Shown here piece after piece: positions 1 to 12,538 of a stretch of 64,000 nt of DNA. The stretch lies in the NCBI GenBank assembly GCA_000828975.1, contig AP014683.1, forward strand, positions 2,189,700 through 2,253,699, read 5' to 3'. Made by a program: the position numbers and the translations under genes. The notes below the pieces were generated by a model. That model was not told the origin of the DNA and did not search any database. It worked only from the letters and a program-made list of their open reading frames with translations. The stretch comes from Burkholderiales bacterium GJ-E10 (GTDB taxonomy: Bacteria; Pseudomonadota; Gammaproteobacteria; Burkholderiales; Burkholderiaceae_F). The number at the start of each line of letters is the position of its first letter. The stretch's first letter is position 1.

Positions 1-1929
1 CTGCTTATAACGCCGCTCCGCGCGTACCCGGACATCGGCGATCAGGAAGACTTTCAAGGAGGCGTCGGGGAACACCACGGTTCCCATGTCGCGCCCGTCG
101 GCCACCAGGCCCGGCGGTCGGCGCTGTGCCCGCTGCAGCGCCAGCAGCGCCGTGCGCAACTCGCCGGCCGTGGCGATCCGCGACGCCGCCCGCCCGACCT
201 CTTCGCGGCGGATGGCCTCGGTGATGTCGCGCGCGCCCAGCGTGATCCGGCCGTCGGCAAAGCGCAGGCGCATCGCGGGATCCTCCGCCGCGGTGAGCGC
301 ATCCGCGACGGCCGCGAGCGCCGGCCCGTCGTCGAGCCCGACGCCCTGCTCGAGCGCCAGCAGGCCGACGATGCGGTAGAGCGCGCCGCTGTCCAGGCAG
401 GCGAACCCCAGTTCCTGGGCGACGCGCTGGGCGACCGCGCCCTTGCCCGAGGCGGTGGGGCCGTCGATGGCGATGACGGGGACACTCGGAGCGGCCACCC
501 TCACCCCCGCCCTCTCCCGCCCCGGCGGGAGAGAGGGTTCTTCCGCTCCCGCCCTCTGCAACCCGGGCGACGAAAATCCGGCGACCGCACCCGCGGCGGT
601 CCGTGTCAACGCGTCGAGCCGGTCGAAATAGTCCGGGTAGGTCTTCGCCACGCAGCCGGGATCCCGCACGTGCACCGGCACGCCCGCCGCCGCCGCCAGC
701 GAAAGGCACATCGCCATGCGGTGGTCGTCATAGGTGTCGATCCACGCCTCGCGGACCTGCTCCGGCGCCGTCACCGCGATCCAGTCGTCGCCGAACTCCA
801 CCTCCGCCCCGAGCTTGGTCAGCTCGGTGGCCATCGCGTGGATGCGATCCGTCTCCTTGACCCGCCAGGAGCCGATCCCCCGCAGCCGGGTCGTGCCGCG
901 GGCGAAAAGCGCCAGCACCGCGACGGTCATCGCGGCATCCGGAATCTCCGAGCAGTCCCAGTCGACGGGCTGAAGGACGAACCGGCCATCGACGCCGGTT
1001 CCTCCGCCCGCGGTCTCGATCCAGTCGTCGCCGATCGCCACCCGCGCGCCCATCTTCTCCAGCACCGTCGTGAATGCCACGTCGCCCTGCAGACTGTCCC
1101 GACCGACGCCACGCACGCGTACCGGACCGCCTGCGATCGCCCCCAGCGCGAGAAAATACGAGGCGCCCGACGCATCGCCCTCCACCGCATAACGGCCGGT
1201 CGGCGCGCAGTAGGCATCCGGGCCGACCACGTACGTGCCCGGCAGCGGTGCGCGCACGTCCGCGCCGAACTGCCGCATCATCGCGATGGTCATCGCCACG
1301 TAGGGCTGCGAGATCAGGTTGCCGTCGATCTCGATGGTCAGGCTTCGCCAGGCCGTGGCGCGCGCATAGCCCGGCGCCGCGAGCAGCAGGCCGGTGACGA
1401 ACTGGCTCGACACGGCCCCGCGTACCCGCACCCGCGGCACCAGCTTCCCGCGATCCGCCGGTTCGACCTGCAGGGGCGGATATCCCGGAGTCCCCGCGTA
1501 CCGCACCCGCGCCCCCATGCCGTTCACCGCGTCGACCAGATCGCCGATCGGCCGCTCGCGCATGCGAGCGACCCCGTCGAGCCGGTAGCGCCCGCCGGCA
1601 AACGCCAGCACCGCCGCCAGGGGACGCATCGCCGTGCCCGCATTGCCCAGGAACAGGTCCGCCTCGCGGTTCGGAAAATCGCCGCCGCAACCCGCCACGC
1701 GCACCCGGTCGCCGTCGACCTCGACCGCCACACCCAAGGTCCGCAGCGCCGCGATCATGACCCGCGTGTCATCGGCGTCGAGCACGCCGGAAAGTTCCGT
1801 CGCACCCTGTGCCAGCGCCGCCAGCAGCAGCGCGCGATTGGAAATGCTCTTCGAACCCGGAAGCCGTACCTCGCCCGCCGCACGGGCGATCGGCTCGACG
1901 GTCCGCACCGCCGCAGGGCTACTTTCCAT
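1..1929 (-). CDS. aroA-cmk: Bifunctional EPSP synthase / cytidylate kinase fusion (AroA-Cmk), 3' end cut by window edge
   Basis: One reading frame stays open from the ATG at 1929 to the left edge (643 codons, no stop). Residues 1-441 are 3-phosphoshikimate 1-carboxyvinyltransferase, the sixth shikimate-pathway enzyme, which joins shikimate-3-phosphate and [12 protein letters not shown] (Lys27) and [11 protein letters not shown] are visible. After a ~36-residue low-complexity linker (442-477) a cytidylate kinase domain starts, with a P-loop GPTASGKG at 490-497 and the later motif [14 protein letters not shown]; it phosphorylates CMP/dCMP. In relatives aroA and cmk are adjacent and usually separate. 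The linker coincides with a GC-rich palindromic repeat, so loss of a stop codon seems to have joined the genes. The repeat also supplies a purine-rich stretch before in-frame GTG codons at 504 and 498, so separate cmk translation is possible. The start lies 2 bp after the tyrA stop. Confidence 0.88.
   Translation of the reverse strand, partial: MESSPAAVRTVEPIARAAGEVRLPGSKSISNRALLLAALAQGATELSGVLDADDTRVMIAALRTLGVAVEVDGDRVRVAGCGGDFPNREADLFLGNAGTAMRPLAAVLAFAGGRYRLDGVARMRERPIGDLVDAVNGMGARVRYAGTPGYPPLQVEPADRGKLVPRVRVRGAVSSQFVTGLLLAAPGYARATAWRSLTIEIDGNLISQPYVAMTIAMMRQFGADVRAPLPGTYVVGPDAYCAPTGRYAVEGDASGASYFLALGAIAGGPVRVRGVGRDSLQGDVAFTTVLEKMGARVAIGDDWIETAGGGTGVDGRFVLQPVDWDCSEIPDAAMTVAVLALFARGTTRLRGIGSWRVKETDRIHAMATELTKLGAEVEFGDDWIAVTAPEQVREAWIDTYDDHRMAMCLSLAAAAGVPVHVRDPGCVAKTYPDYFDRLDALTRTAAGAVAGFSSPGLQRAGAEEPSLPPGRERAGVRVAAPSVPVIAIDGPTASGKGAVAQRVAQELGFACLDSGALYRIVGLLALEQGVGLDDGPALAAVADALTAAEDPAMRLRFADGRITLGARDITEAIRREEVGRAASRIATAGELRTALLALQRAQRRPPGLVADGRDMGTVVFPDASLKVFLIADVRVRAERRYKQ
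496..537. repeat. GC-rich palindromic (REP-like) repeat inside the AroA-Cmk linker
   Basis: The core is a palindrome with arms at 510-521 (CCCTCTCCCGCC) and 524-537, flanked by CACCCTCACCC. Read on the minus strand, 496-520 is identical over 25 bases to 54435-54459 inside terC. Here it encodes the proline/glycine/arginine-rich linker between the two enzyme domains. The family resembles short interspersed palindromes found between genes in many proteobacteria; no transposase is nearby. Confidence 0.8.
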
Positions 1930-1931
1930 GA

Positions 1932-2825
1932 TCACTCGTCACGCCCATCCTCGACTTCGTTTCGCCCGAAGGCGCCGAACCGCATGCCGCGCCGCACCCG
2001 GCTCGCGTCTTCGAACATTCGTTGCAATGCCGCCCCGTCGGCGTGATCGAGGGCGGCTTGCAGCGCATCCAGCTCGGTCCGGTACGCAGCCAGTTCGCGC
2101 CCCAGCGCCTCCCGGTTGGCCAGCGCGACGTCGCGCCACATCGTCGGGTCGCTCGCGGCGATGCGGGTGAAATCGCGGAACCCGCCACCGGCGAACTGCA
2201 GGCAGCGCGCGCCGTCCGCCCCCGCCGCGACCGCCCGCATCAACGCGAACGCCGCCAGATGCGGCAAATGGCTCACCGCGGCAAAAATCCGGTCGTGCTC
2301 CCGGGCATCCATGCGTTCGACGGCGGCGCCGCAGGCGGTCCATGCGGCCTCGATCCGCCGCAGCGCATCGATCGCGGTTTCCGCCGTCGGCGTGACGATC
2401 ACCCATCGCCCGTCGAAGAGTTCCGAAGTCGCGTTCTCGATGCCGTGGGACTCGGCGCCGGCGATCGGATGCGCCGGCACGAAGCGCGCGAACTTCGCCC
2501 CCAGCGCCGCCCGGGCCGCATCGACGATCCCTTCCTTGGTGCTGCCGACATCGCTCACGATGGCACCGTCGCGCAGATGCGGCGCCAGCGCGTCCAGCAG
2601 CGCCGGCATCGCCCCCACCGGCGTCGCGAGCAGCACGCAGTCGGCGCCCGCGACCGCCTCGGCGAGACTACCCGCCGCGGTATCGATCATTCCCAGCGCG
2701 ACCCCGCGCCGCACCGCGTCCGCATCCCGATCGAAACCGGTTACGGTCGCCGCCGCACCGGCCCTGCGCCATGCCGCCGCGGCCGAGCCGCCCAACAGTC
2801 CGCAGCCCAGCAATGCGAGCTTCAT
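1932..2825 (-). CDS. tyrA: Prephenate dehydrogenase (TyrA)
   Basis: 297 residues. Oxidatively decarboxylates prephenate to 4-hydroxyphenylpyruvate in tyrosine synthesis, using NAD(P). The N-terminus is a Rossmann nucleotide-binding site ([10 protein letters not shown], residues 5-14). [10 protein letters not shown] and [11 protein letters not shown] are typical of the family. The frame is open further upstream, but the Met at 2825 begins the Rossmann strand and overlaps the hisC stop as ATGA, which points to translational coupling. Its stop lies 2 bp before the aroA start. It forms part of the minus-strand gyrA-pheA-hisC-tyrA-aroA-cmk operon. Confidence 0.94.
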   Translation of the reverse strand: MKLALLGCGLLGGSAAAAWRRAGAAATVTGFDRDADAVRRGVALGMIDTAAGSLAEAVAGADCVLLATPVGAMPALLDALAPHLRDGAIVSDVGSTKEGIVDAARAALGAKFARFVPAHPIAGAESHGIENATSELFDGRWVIVTPTAETAIDALRRIEAAWTACGAAVERMDAREHDRIFAAVSHLPHLAAFALMRAVAAGADGARCLQFAGGGFRDFTRIAASDPTMWRDVALANREALGRELAAYRTELDALQAALDHADGAALQRMFEDASRVRRGMRFGAFGRNEVEDGRDE

Positions 2826-3940
2826 GTCGCGGCAAGCGCCGCCAGCGCGGCCCGCAGCGCCGCGAGAAAGCGCGCGTTCTCCTGCGGCAGACCCACCGAA
2901 ACCCGCAGGCAATCCGGCAGATCGTAGTTGGCCACCGGCCGCACGATCACGCCGGCGGCGAGCAACGCGCGGTAGACCTGCGCCGCCTTCGGTCCGACCC
3001 GCACCAGCAGGAAGTTGGCATGGCTCGGCACGAATTCGAGGCCCATCTCGTGCAGGCCCGCGCCCAGCGCCGACAACCCGGTGCGATTGAGGTCATAGCT
3101 GCGCTGCAGGAAATCATCGTCCGCGATCGCCGCGCAGGCTGCCGCCTGCGCCGGCGCGGAAACGTTGAACGGCATACGTACGCGATTGAGCAGGCCGGTC
3201 CATTCGGGTTGCGCCACGCCATAGCCCACCCGCAGCCCCGCCAGGCCATAGGCCTTGGAGAAGGTGCGCGTGATGAGCAGGTTCGGGAACCGCCGCACCC
3301 ACTGCGTCGCGTCGAAGCGCAGGGACGGCGGCAGGTATTCGTTGTATGCCTCGTCGAGCACGACGCCGACGTGGCCCGGAACGCGCTCCAGGAACGACTC
3401 CACCTGCGCCGGATCGAGGAACGTGCCGGTCGGATTGTTGGGATTGGCGACATACACCAGCGCCGTGTCGGCCTTGATCGCCGCCGCCATGGCGTCGAGG
3501 TCGTGGCCGTACTCGCGCGCCGGCACGACGATGCCGCGTGCGCCGCGCACCTGCGTCGCGAGCGGGTACACGGCGAAGGAATACTGCGAATAGACGCAAC
3601 TGCGTCCCGGGGCGAGCATTGCCGCCGCTGCCATCTCGAGCAGGTCGTTGCTGCCGCTGCCGACGGTGATCCAGTCCGCGGGAACACCCAGCCGCTGCGC
3701 CAGCGCGTTGCGCAACGCGAACGCGTTGCCGTCGGGATAGCGCGCGCCCTCGGCGAGGCTCTCCACGGCAGCCAGCCGCGCGTCCGGCGGCATGCCGAGC
3801 GGGTTCTCGTTCGACGCGAGCTTGACGATGTCCTGCGGCCGCAGGCCGAATTCCCGCGCCAGTTCCTCGATCGGCTTTCCCGGCACATAGGGCGCGATCG
3901 CGCGAACGGATTCCAGCGCGCCAAGCAAGTTCGTCATCAT
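2822..3940 (-). CDS. hisC: Histidinol-phosphate aminotransferase (HisC)
   Basis: 372 residues, a fold-type I PLP aminotransferase. Converts imidazole-acetol phosphate and glutamate to histidinol phosphate; homologues of this subgroup can also transaminate aromatic keto acids, which fits its place between pheA and tyrA. SNENPLG near the N-terminus, NPNNPTGT at 167-174, DEAYNEY (Asp196) and the PLP lysine in TFSKAYGLAGLR (Lys229) are visible. The start overlaps the pheA stop (ATGATGA), leaving two adjacent Met codons as possible starts. Confidence 0.94.
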   Translation of the reverse strand: MMTNLLGALESVRAIAPYVPGKPIEELAREFGLRPQDIVKLASNENPLGMPPDARLAAVESLAEGARYPDGNAFALRNALAQRLGVPADWITVGSGSNDLLEMAAAAMLAPGRSCVYSQYSFAVYPLATQVRGARGIVVPAREYGHDLDAMAAAIKADTALVYVANPNNPTGTFLDPAQVESFLERVPGHVGVVLDEAYNEYLPPSLRFDATQWVRRFPNLLITRTFSKAYGLAGLRVGYGVAQPEWTGLLNRVRMPFNVSAPAQAAACAAIADDDFLQRSYDLNRTGLSALGAGLHEMGLEFVPSHANFLLVRVGPKAAQVYRALLAAGVIVRPVANYDLPDCLRVSVGLPQENARFLAALRAALAALAAT

Positions 3941-5115
3941 TCGGCTCTCGGATACGAGCCCAGGCAGCGGAAAAACGCGCAGGTACGGCGCAGGTCGTCC
4001 AGCGCCGCCGCCACCGGGGCTTGGTTGGCATGTCCTTCGATGTCCACGAAGAAGAGGTATTCCCAGGCGCCCGTGCGTGCAGGACGCGACTCGAGCCGCG
4101 TCATCGAGACGCCGTGGCGCGCCAGCGGCGACAGCATCTCGTGGACCGCGCCGGCGCGATTGGCCACGGAAAGGATCAACGACGTCTTGTACGAAATCTC
4201 CTCCGCGGCCCCAGCACGCGGCGGAAGGCCCCCCGCCTGCCGCCCCAGCACCACGAAGCGCGTACGGTTGCCGGCCTCGTCCTGAATGAACGCCGCCACG
4301 GTCTGCAGACCGTAGCGTGCAGCAGCCTGCTCACCGGCCACCGCTGCCGCGCTGGGATCCTCCGACGCCCGCCGGGCCGCCTCGCCATTGCTCGCCACCG
4401 GAACGCGTTCGATGCCCGGCACATGGCGGTCGAGCCAGGCGAGGCATTGCGCCATCGCGATCGGAATTCCATAGATCCGGCGGACCGCACCGATATCGGC
4501 CGTGCGGGCAAGGAGGTGCAACTGCACCGGCACGGACACTTCGGCAATGATGAAGAGCGGCGTGTTCACGAGCAGATCGAGCGATCGCGACACCCCGCCC
4601 TCGGTGGAATTCTCCACCGGAACGACGGCATAGTCGGTCTCCCCCGACTCCGCCGCGTGAAACGCCTCGTCGATCGAACCGCAGGAATGCGCCTGCACCC
4701 CGCTGCCGAACTGCTTGAGCATCGCCAGTTCGCAGAACGTCCCTTCGGGGCCGAGGTACGCGACCCGCAACGGCCGCTGCAGGGCCCGGCCCGCCGACAT
4801 GACCTCGCGGAAGATCGCCGTCACCGCCGCATCGGGCAGCGGACCGCCATGAGCGCGGTTGGCGCGCGCGACGCGCTGCAGAACCTGCGCCTCCCGATCC
4901 GGTTGGTAGATGGGGGCGCCGGTGCCATTTTTCAGCCGGCCGACCTCGACGACGTGCCGCATCCGCTCGTTGAGCAATTCGACGAGCCGCGCATCGGCCT
5001 CGTCGATCGCGTCGCGCAACTCCTGCAGACGCTGCGTCCGCCACTCGTCGGCGGCGTCTTCCTGCGCCGCGCCCGCCGGACCGCTGCGCGCGCCATCCCC
5101 CACGTCCGCCGCCAT
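3937..5115 (-). CDS. pheA: Bifunctional chorismate mutase / prephenate dehydratase (P-protein)
   Basis: 392 residues from the chosen start. An N-terminal AroQ-type chorismate mutase helix bundle (ELRDAIDEADARLVELLNER) is followed by a prephenate dehydratase domain (YLGPEGTF; PVENSTEGGV) and a C-terminal ACT regulatory domain with ESRP, which usually mediates phenylalanine feedback. Together they convert chorismate to phenylpyruvate. In-frame Met codons also exist at 5130 and 5142, both overlapping gyrA. I chose 5115 because GGGGAG lies 7 bases upstream, overlapping the gyrA stop. serC, which often sits between gyrA and pheA in Burkholderiales, is absent. Confidence 0.93.
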   Translation of the reverse strand: MAADVGDGARSGPAGAAQEDAADEWRTQRLQELRDAIDEADARLVELLNERMRHVVEVGRLKNGTGAPIYQPDREAQVLQRVARANRAHGGPLPDAAVTAIFREVMSAGRALQRPLRVAYLGPEGTFCELAMLKQFGSGVQAHSCGSIDEAFHAAESGETDYAVVPVENSTEGGVSRSLDLLVNTPLFIIAEVSVPVQLHLLARTADIGAVRRIYGIPIAMAQCLAWLDRHVPGIERVPVASNGEAARRASEDPSAAAVAGEQAAARYGLQTVAAFIQDEAGNRTRFVVLGRQAGGLPPRAGAAEEISYKTSLILSVANRAGAVHEMLSPLARHGVSMTRLESRPARTGAWEYLFFVDIEGHANQAPVAAALDDLRRTCAFFRCLGSYPRAE

Positions 5116-5119
5116 CCCG

Positions 5120-7705
<2,586 letters not shown>

Positions 7706-7753
7706 GGGCGGGCGGGTCCGGAGGCGATGTACGCCGAGAAAGTGCGACCCGCC

Positions 7754-7779
7754 ATTTTACCAGTGCATCGTTTCGATGC
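7754..7779 (-). promoter_or_regulatory. Putative gyrA promoter with upstream palindrome
   Basis: On the minus strand TAAAAT (7754-7759) is a good -10 hexamer, which would give an mRNA leader of roughly 40 bases. Directly upstream lies the 15-bp palindrome GCATCG-TTT-CGATGC (7765-7779), placed where a regulator could touch the promoter. No clear -35 is seen. The remainder of the 217-bp gap to the divergent amidohydrolase gene shows nothing else I can name. Confidence 0.4.
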
Positions 7780-7922
7780 GCTGGCGCCTGCGGCGCCGGC
7801 GCATCCCGGAGCGCCACCCCGCCCGGCGGATCGCCCGGACCGGACTCCGTCCACCCCGGCGCCCCGCCCGCACCCTCGCCCCGGTTCCGTTCGCTCCACG
7901 CTCTTGCTACAGTCCTGCCACC

Positions 7923-9257
7923 ATGCAATCCGCCGACACCGTCCTCGAAGCCCGCTGGGTGGTTCCCGTGGCCCCGCGCGGCGCGGCTCTGGAACACCAT
8001 GCGGTGGCGATCGCCGGCGGCCGCATCGCCGCGGTCTGCCCGATCGCCGAGGCGCGTCACCGTTTTCCCGACGCGCCGCGCGTGGCACTGACCCGGCACC
8101 ACGCGCTGCTGCCGGGCCTGGTCAACGCCCATGCCCATGCCGCCATGTCCCTGCTGCGCGGCGCGGGAGACGACCTTCCCCTGCAACGCTGGCTGCAGGA
8201 ACGCATCTGGCCGCTGGAACGCGAACTGGCCGGCGCCGAATTCGTCCACGACGGCACGCGCCTCGCAGCCGTCGAGATGCTGCGAGGCGGGGTCACCTGC
8301 TGCAACGACATGTACTTCTTCCCCGGCGACGCGGCCCAGGCCCTGCGCAGCGTCGGCATGCGCGCCGTCGTCGGGATCATCGCGATCGAATTCCCGACCC
8401 GCTACGCCGCCGACGCCGATGAATACCTGCGCAAGGGGCTGGCGGCGCGCGACGCGCTGGGCGACGATGCGCTGGTCCACTTCACCCTAGCGCCGCACGC
8501 GCCCTATTCGGTGCGCGATGCCACCTTCGAACGGATCGCGATCCTGGCTGAGGAACTCGACCTGCCCGTCCACCTGCATGTCCATGAGACGCAAGAGGAG
8601 ATCGCCCAGTCGCTCGCCCAGCACGGCTGCCGGCCTCTCGCCCGCCTCGACCGGCTCGGGCTGGTGGGCGAACGCCTGTTGGCGGTGCACGCGGTCCACT
8701 GCACCGACGACGAACTCGCCCTGCTCGCCGAGCGCGGCGCCCACGTTGCGCATTGCCCGGCTTCCAACCTCAAACTCGCCAGCGGCATCGCGCCGGTCGC
8801 CGCCATGCTGCGCCACGGCATCAACGTGGCGATCGGCACCGATGGGGCGGCGAGCAACAACCGCCTCGACGTGCTGGGGGAAACCCGGCTTGCCGCCCTG
8901 CTGGCCAAGGGTGCCGGCGAGGACGCCACCGCCCTGCCGGCGGCCCGGGCGATCGAGTGCGCGACGCTCGCGGGCGCGCGCGCACTCGGGCTGGACGATC
9001 GCATCGGATCCATCGAGCCCGGGAAGGATGCCGACCTGATCGCGCTCGACCTCTCCGCCCCGGAACATCAACCGTGCTACGACGTCCTCTCGCAGATTGC
9101 ATACAGCGTCGGGCGCGAAGCGGTCACCCATGCCTGGGTCGCGGGCCGCGCCGTCCTCGCCGAGCGGACGCTGACGGTTGCGCACGCCGCCGAGGATGCA
9201 GTTCTCGCCGCCGCCCCGTGGCAAAATCAGGCTCTCCAATGGTTACGACAGCAATGA
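7923..9257 (+). CDS. TRZ/ATZ-type amidohydrolase, probable 5-methylthioadenosine / S-adenosylhomocysteine deaminase
   Basis: 444 residues. A cytosolic metal-dependent deaminase of the amidohydrolase superfamily. [15 protein letters not shown] carries the first metal-binding HxH, HLHVHET and HAVHCTDDE contain further metal/substrate histidines, and [12 protein letters not shown] has the catalytic aspartate; this set is typical of MtaD/ATZ-TRZ nucleoside deaminases. I infer a role in recycling adenosine-type by-products. The neighbour ubiG releases S-adenosylhomocysteine, which fits. The open frame extends upstream, but the Met at 7923 begins the conserved beta-strand region; a TACAGT hexamer ends only 9 bp before it and no Shine-Dalgarno is seen. 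It overlaps ubiG by 4 bp. The exact substrate is not provable from sequence. Confidence 0.82.
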   Translation: MQSADTVLEARWVVPVAPRGAALEHHAVAIAGGRIAAVCPIAEARHRFPDAPRVALTRHHALLPGLVNAHAHAAMSLLRGAGDDLPLQRWLQERIWPLERELAGAEFVHDGTRLAAVEMLRGGVTCCNDMYFFPGDAAQALRSVGMRAVVGIIAIEFPTRYAADADEYLRKGLAARDALGDDALVHFTLAPHAPYSVRDATFERIAILAEELDLPVHLHVHETQEEIAQSLAQHGCRPLARLDRLGLVGERLLAVHAVHCTDDELALLAERGAHVAHCPASNLKLASGIAPVAAMLRHGINVAIGTDGAASNNRLDVLGETRLAALLAKGAGEDATALPAARAIECATLAGARALGLDDRIGSIEPGKDADLIALDLSAPEHQPCYDVLSQIAYSVGREAVTHAWVAGRAVLAERTLTVAHAAEDAVLAAAPWQNQALQWLRQQ

Positions 9258-9976
9258 CCCCCTCCCCGGACGGCGTGAACGCCGACCCCGCCGAACTGAA
9301 GAAATTCAGCGACCTCGCCAGCCGCTGGTGGGATCCGCATGGCGCGTTCCGCCCCCTGCACGAACTCAACCCGGTGCGGCTGGCATGGATCGAACGGCAC
9401 GTTGGCCTGCGCGGGTCGACGGTGGTCGACGTGGGCTGCGGCGGCGGCATCCTGGCCGAAGCGATGGCCGGCAAGGGCGCGCAGGTGCTCGGCATCGACC
9501 TCGCCGGAAAGTCCCTGCAGGTGGCCCGCCTGCACGCCCTGGAGAGCGGCGCTCCGGTGGAGTACCGCGCCGTGGCGACGGAAGACCTGGCGCGGGAGAA
9601 GCCCGGCGCGTTCGACGTGGTCACCTGCATGGAGATGCTCGAACACGTTCCCGACCCGGCGAGCACGATCGGCGCGTGCGCGCAACTCGTCCGCCCCGGC
9701 GGCTGGGTGCTGTTCTCGACGATCAACCGCAACCTGAAATCGTTCCTGCTGGCGATCGTCGGCGCCGAATACGTGCTGCGCCTGCTGCCGCAGGGCACGC
9801 ACGAATATGCCCGCTTCCTGCGTCCGAGCGAACTGGCGCGCGGCGCGCGAGCGGGCGGCCTCGATCTGCGCGACTGCATGGGCATGCGCTACAACCCGGT
9901 GACGAAGCGCTTTTCCCTTGTGAGCGAGACGGACGTCAACTATCTGATGGCCTTCCAGCGGCCGCGGCAATCCTGA
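9254..9976 (+). CDS. ubiG: UbiG, ubiquinone biosynthesis O-methyltransferase
   Basis: 240 residues. SAM-dependent methyltransferase that carries out both O-methylations in ubiquinone synthesis. The SAM-binding motif [16 protein letters not shown], the LGIDLA acidic loop and the post-I motif [15 protein letters not shown] are visible; N-terminal LASRWWDP and C-terminal GMRYNP are typical of UbiG. The Met at 9254 overlaps the upstream stop as ATGA; an in-frame Met at 9239 is an alternative. The gene order amidohydrolase-ubiG-gph recurs in betaproteobacteria. Confidence 0.93.
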   Translation: MTPSPDGVNADPAELKKFSDLASRWWDPHGAFRPLHELNPVRLAWIERHVGLRGSTVVDVGCGGGILAEAMAGKGAQVLGIDLAGKSLQVARLHALESGAPVEYRAVATEDLAREKPGAFDVVTCMEMLEHVPDPASTIGACAQLVRPGGWVLFSTINRNLKSFLLAIVGAEYVLRLLPQGTHEYARFLRPSELARGARAGGLDLRDCMGMRYNPVTKRFSLVSETDVNYLMAFQRPRQS

Positions 9977-10077
9977 CGGCCCCGCGCGCCCCCGGGAACC
10001 CGGCATGGCGTGCGGGGCCAAGGACGCCCGCGCCGATTCCGAGTCCCTCCCCCGGCTTCACCCCAGGTGCCAACGCG

Positions 10078-10755
10078 ATGACCCCTCCGCCTTCCTCGAT
10101 CCAACTCGTCCTCTTCGATCTCGACGGCACGCTCGCCGATACGGCGCCCGACCTCGTCGACGCCATCAACGCCTGCCTTACCGAACGCGGCATGGCGCCG
10201 CGTCCGCTGGCGGAACTGCGCCCCTACATCAGCCGCGGCGCCCGCGGGCTGATCGAGCGTACGTTCGGATTCGGACCCGAGCATCCCGAGTTCGAGGCGC
10301 TCCGCGCCGAGTTCGTCGACCGCTATGAAGCCGGCCTCTGCCGCCACTCGCGCCTCTTCCCCGGCGTGACCGAAACGCTCGCCGGCATCGAAGCCGCCGG
10401 GCTGCGCTGGGGCATCGTCACCAACAAGATTTCCCGGCTGACCGACCCGCTGGTACGCCTGCTCGACCTCGACACGCGCGCCGCCTGCATCGTGAGCGGC
10501 GACACCGCCGCCCGCGCCAAGCCCCACCCCGACCCGATCCACTACGCCCTGGAACGCTGCGGCTGCGAGGCAGCGGCCGCGGTCTACGTCGGCGACGACC
10601 GCCGCGACATCGACGCCGGACGCGCAGCCGGCGTCGGAACGCTCGCCGCCGCCTACGGCTACTCGGTGGAAATGGACGACATCGCCGACTGGCGGGCCGA
10701 CCACATCATCCAGGAACCCACCGACGTGCTCCGACTGGTCCTTCCGGCGGCCTGA
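10078..10755 (+). CDS. gph: HAD-superfamily phosphatase, phosphoglycolate phosphatase type
   Basis: 225 residues. The HAD motif I nucleophile is Asp in LFDLDGTLADTAPDL (residues ~12-20); motif II T is in GIVTNK; the motif III lysine is in AKPHPDP; motif IV is YVGDDRRDIDAGRAAG. An alpha-helical cap lies between motifs I and II. The expected reaction is dephosphorylation of 2-phosphoglycolate, a by-product of DNA repair, although related HAD-IA enzymes are promiscuous. It is 101 bp downstream of ubiG and probably in the same transcript. UbiG-linked members are commonly annotated Gph. Confidence 0.85.
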   Translation: MTPPPSSIQLVLFDLDGTLADTAPDLVDAINACLTERGMAPRPLAELRPYISRGARGLIERTFGFGPEHPEFEALRAEFVDRYEAGLCRHSRLFPGVTETLAGIEAAGLRWGIVTNKISRLTDPLVRLLDLDTRAACIVSGDTAARAKPHPDPIHYALERCGCEAAAAVYVGDDRRDIDAGRAAGVGTLAAAYGYSVEMDDIADWRADHIIQEPTDVLRLVLPAA

Positions 10756-10877
10756 CGCATTCCCCGCCCTCCCGGCGCCGGCATCCCGGAACTTTTCCCG
10801 CCGACATCCCTCCAATCGCAGGTCCGGCAACGCCCCTTTCGGAGCGGACCGGGATACAATCGTCGAGCATCTTCTCT

Positions 10878-11240
10878 GGGGGCGACCTGGCTTCGACGCG
10901 GGTCGTGAAACAGTGCGGTGCGTGCCGAGGCCCAGTCACCTCGTAAATCCGCTGGAACACTACAAACGCCAACGACGAGCGTTTCGCTCTCGCCGCCTAA
11001 CCCCGGTGAGACGCTGCACTAGCCTGCCATTGGGCTAGGCCGGGCAACTGGCAGCAGCGCCAGATTCAATGGCTGGATGCGCGTGAAGTCACGGCGCACG
11101 CATCGAGAACCCAGTGGCTGGTCGCGCGTCGGCCCGTCGGACGGCTAAGCGCGCGATGAGACAAAAATAGTCCGGCTACGCACGTAGAACCGTCTGCGGA
11201 TCATTCGCGGACGCGGGTTCGATTCCCGCCGCCTCCACCA
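10878..11240 (+). ncRNA. ssrA: tmRNA (ssrA)
   Basis: 363 bases. Starts GGGGGCGACCTGGCTTCGAC and ends in the tRNA-like GGGTTCGATTCCCGCC...CCA. The tag reading frame begins at 10968 and encodes ANDERFALAA followed by TAA (10998-11000). The RNA rescues stalled ribosomes with SmpB and tags the nascent chain for degradation. TACAAT at 10855-10860 may be its -10 element, implying a short processed 5' leader. The 3' end is a classic integration site for genomic islands; see the 19-bp repeat flanking the neighbouring fic gene. Confidence 0.97.
11208..11226 (+). repeat. Direct repeat copy 1 within the tmRNA 3' end (possible attachment-site core)
   Basis: CGGACGCGGGTTCGATTCC, the T-arm part of ssrA, recurs exactly at 12675-12693, 1.45 kb away on the other side of the fic gene. 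Such repeats form when an integrase uses the 3' end of a tRNA or tmRNA gene. Confidence 0.65.
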
Positions 11241-11249
11241 ATACCGAAG

Positions 11250-11278
11250 CCCCAACCGTTCTCGGTTGGGGTCTTTTC
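11250..11278 (+). terminator. Rho-independent terminator after ssrA
   Basis: The stem CCCCAACCG / CGGTTGGGG with loop TTCT is followed by a TCTTTTCTT tract, 9 bases past the tmRNA CCA end. Confidence 0.92.
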
Positions 11279-11404
11279 TTGCCTGATCGCGCCAGTTCCC
11301 GCGTACTCATGCGGGCTCCTGCGGAGGACTGCGGACTTCCCCCATCACTCGAAGTGGCCGTTCCCAGCTGTTCGGCCGGGCAGCCAAGTCATTCCGAGGA
11401 GCAC

Positions 11405-12532
11405 TCACACTGCCGGCGGCTCGTTCAACTCGTAGCTGGTGCTGCGCCCGCCCGCATCTGATTTCCGTAGCACGCCGCGCGCCAGCAGGTCGTTGATGTC
11501 GCGCAGGGCGGTGTCCGGCGAGCACTTGGCGATGGCCGCCCACTTGCTGCTGGTGAGCTTGCCTTCGAACCTGTCGAGTAGCCGGTTGAGCAGCTTCACC
11601 TGTCGCGCGTTCAAGGGTGTGGCCGCCCAGCGCTGCCAGAAACGCGCCTTGGCCAGAACGGCGTCCAGCGTATGTTGCGCCTGATCGACAGCGCGATGGA
11701 GCGCGTCGAGGAACCAGGCGAGCCACTCTGTGACGTCCATGGAGCGCTTCTGGGTCCGCTCCAGGATGTCGTAGTAGGCCTTACGCTCCCGCTGAATCTG
11801 CGCCGACAGGCTGTAGAAGCGTTGCGGGCTGCCGTCGGCGCGCGCCAACAGCAGGTCGCCGATGGCCCGGGCGATGCGACCGTTGCCGTCGTCGAACGGG
11901 TGCAGGGTGGCGAACCATAGGTGGCCAAGACCAGCTTTGAGCAGCAGCGGTTCGCTTGATGCGCCATTGAGCCAGTTCAGGAACCGGCTGGTTTCCGCTT
12001 CCAGACGATCGGCGGGCGGCGCCTCGAAATGCACGCGCTGGCGGCCGATGGGACCGGACACCACCTGCATCGGACCGCTGGCATCGTCTCGCCAGCCGCC
12101 GACCTTGATCTTGGAAAGGCCTGAGTAGCCGGTGGGAAACAGCGCGGCATGCCAGCCGAACAGTCGTTCCCGCGTGGCCGACGCCGCGCAGTTGGCGGTG
12201 GCATCGAGCACCATCTCGACCACGCCTTCGACGTGCCGATCCACCGGGGCCAGGGCGCCGATGTCCACACCCAATCGGCGCGCGATGCTCGAACGCACTG
12301 ATTCGACGTTGAGCAGCTCGCCTTCGATCTCGCTGGTCTTGACCACGTCCTCGGTGAGCGCCGCGAGGCTCGCCTGATCGCGCAGCGCCATGCCGACGTC
12401 GGCCAAGCGCCCCATCAAGAGCCCCTGGGCACGACTGACCTCGGCCATCGGCCCGGCCAGCACTACTAGGTCGAAGCGCCAGTTCGGCCAGTCGCTGGCC
12501 TGCCAGATGTACCTGTAATCGCCGCTGTTCAT
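11405..12532 (-). CDS. Fic-family protein (class II, DUF4172-Fic-winged helix)
   Basis: 375 residues. Fic proteins transfer AMP or another nucleotide from NTP to a target hydroxyl. The active site HPFDDGNGRIAR (His211 to Arg222) fits HPFxDGNGRxxR exactly. An N-terminal inhibitory motif TSEIEG (66-71, [S/T]xxxE[G/N]) marks a self-inhibited class II enzyme. The C-terminal ~90 residues resemble a winged helix (NARQVKLLNRLL...TALRDINDLLARGVLRK), suggesting DNA binding, possibly autoregulation. No partner antitoxin gene is adjacent. It lies alone between two copies of a tmRNA-derived repeat and looks acquired. The target is unknown. Confidence 0.9.
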   Translation of the reverse strand: MNSGDYRYIWQASDWPNWRFDLVVLAGPMAEVSRAQGLLMGRLADVGMALRDQASLAALTEDVVKTSEIEGELLNVESVRSSIARRLGVDIGALAPVDRHVEGVVEMVLDATANCAASATRERLFGWHAALFPTGYSGLSKIKVGGWRDDASGPMQVVSGPIGRQRVHFEAPPADRLEAETSRFLNWLNGASSEPLLLKAGLGHLWFATLHPFDDGNGRIARAIGDLLLARADGSPQRFYSLSAQIQRERKAYYDILERTQKRSMDVTEWLAWFLDALHRAVDQAQHTLDAVLAKARFWQRWAATPLNARQVKLLNRLLDRFEGKLTSSKWAAIAKCSPDTALRDINDLLARGVLRKSDAGGRSTSYELNEPPAV

Positions 12533-12538
12533 GCGGAG

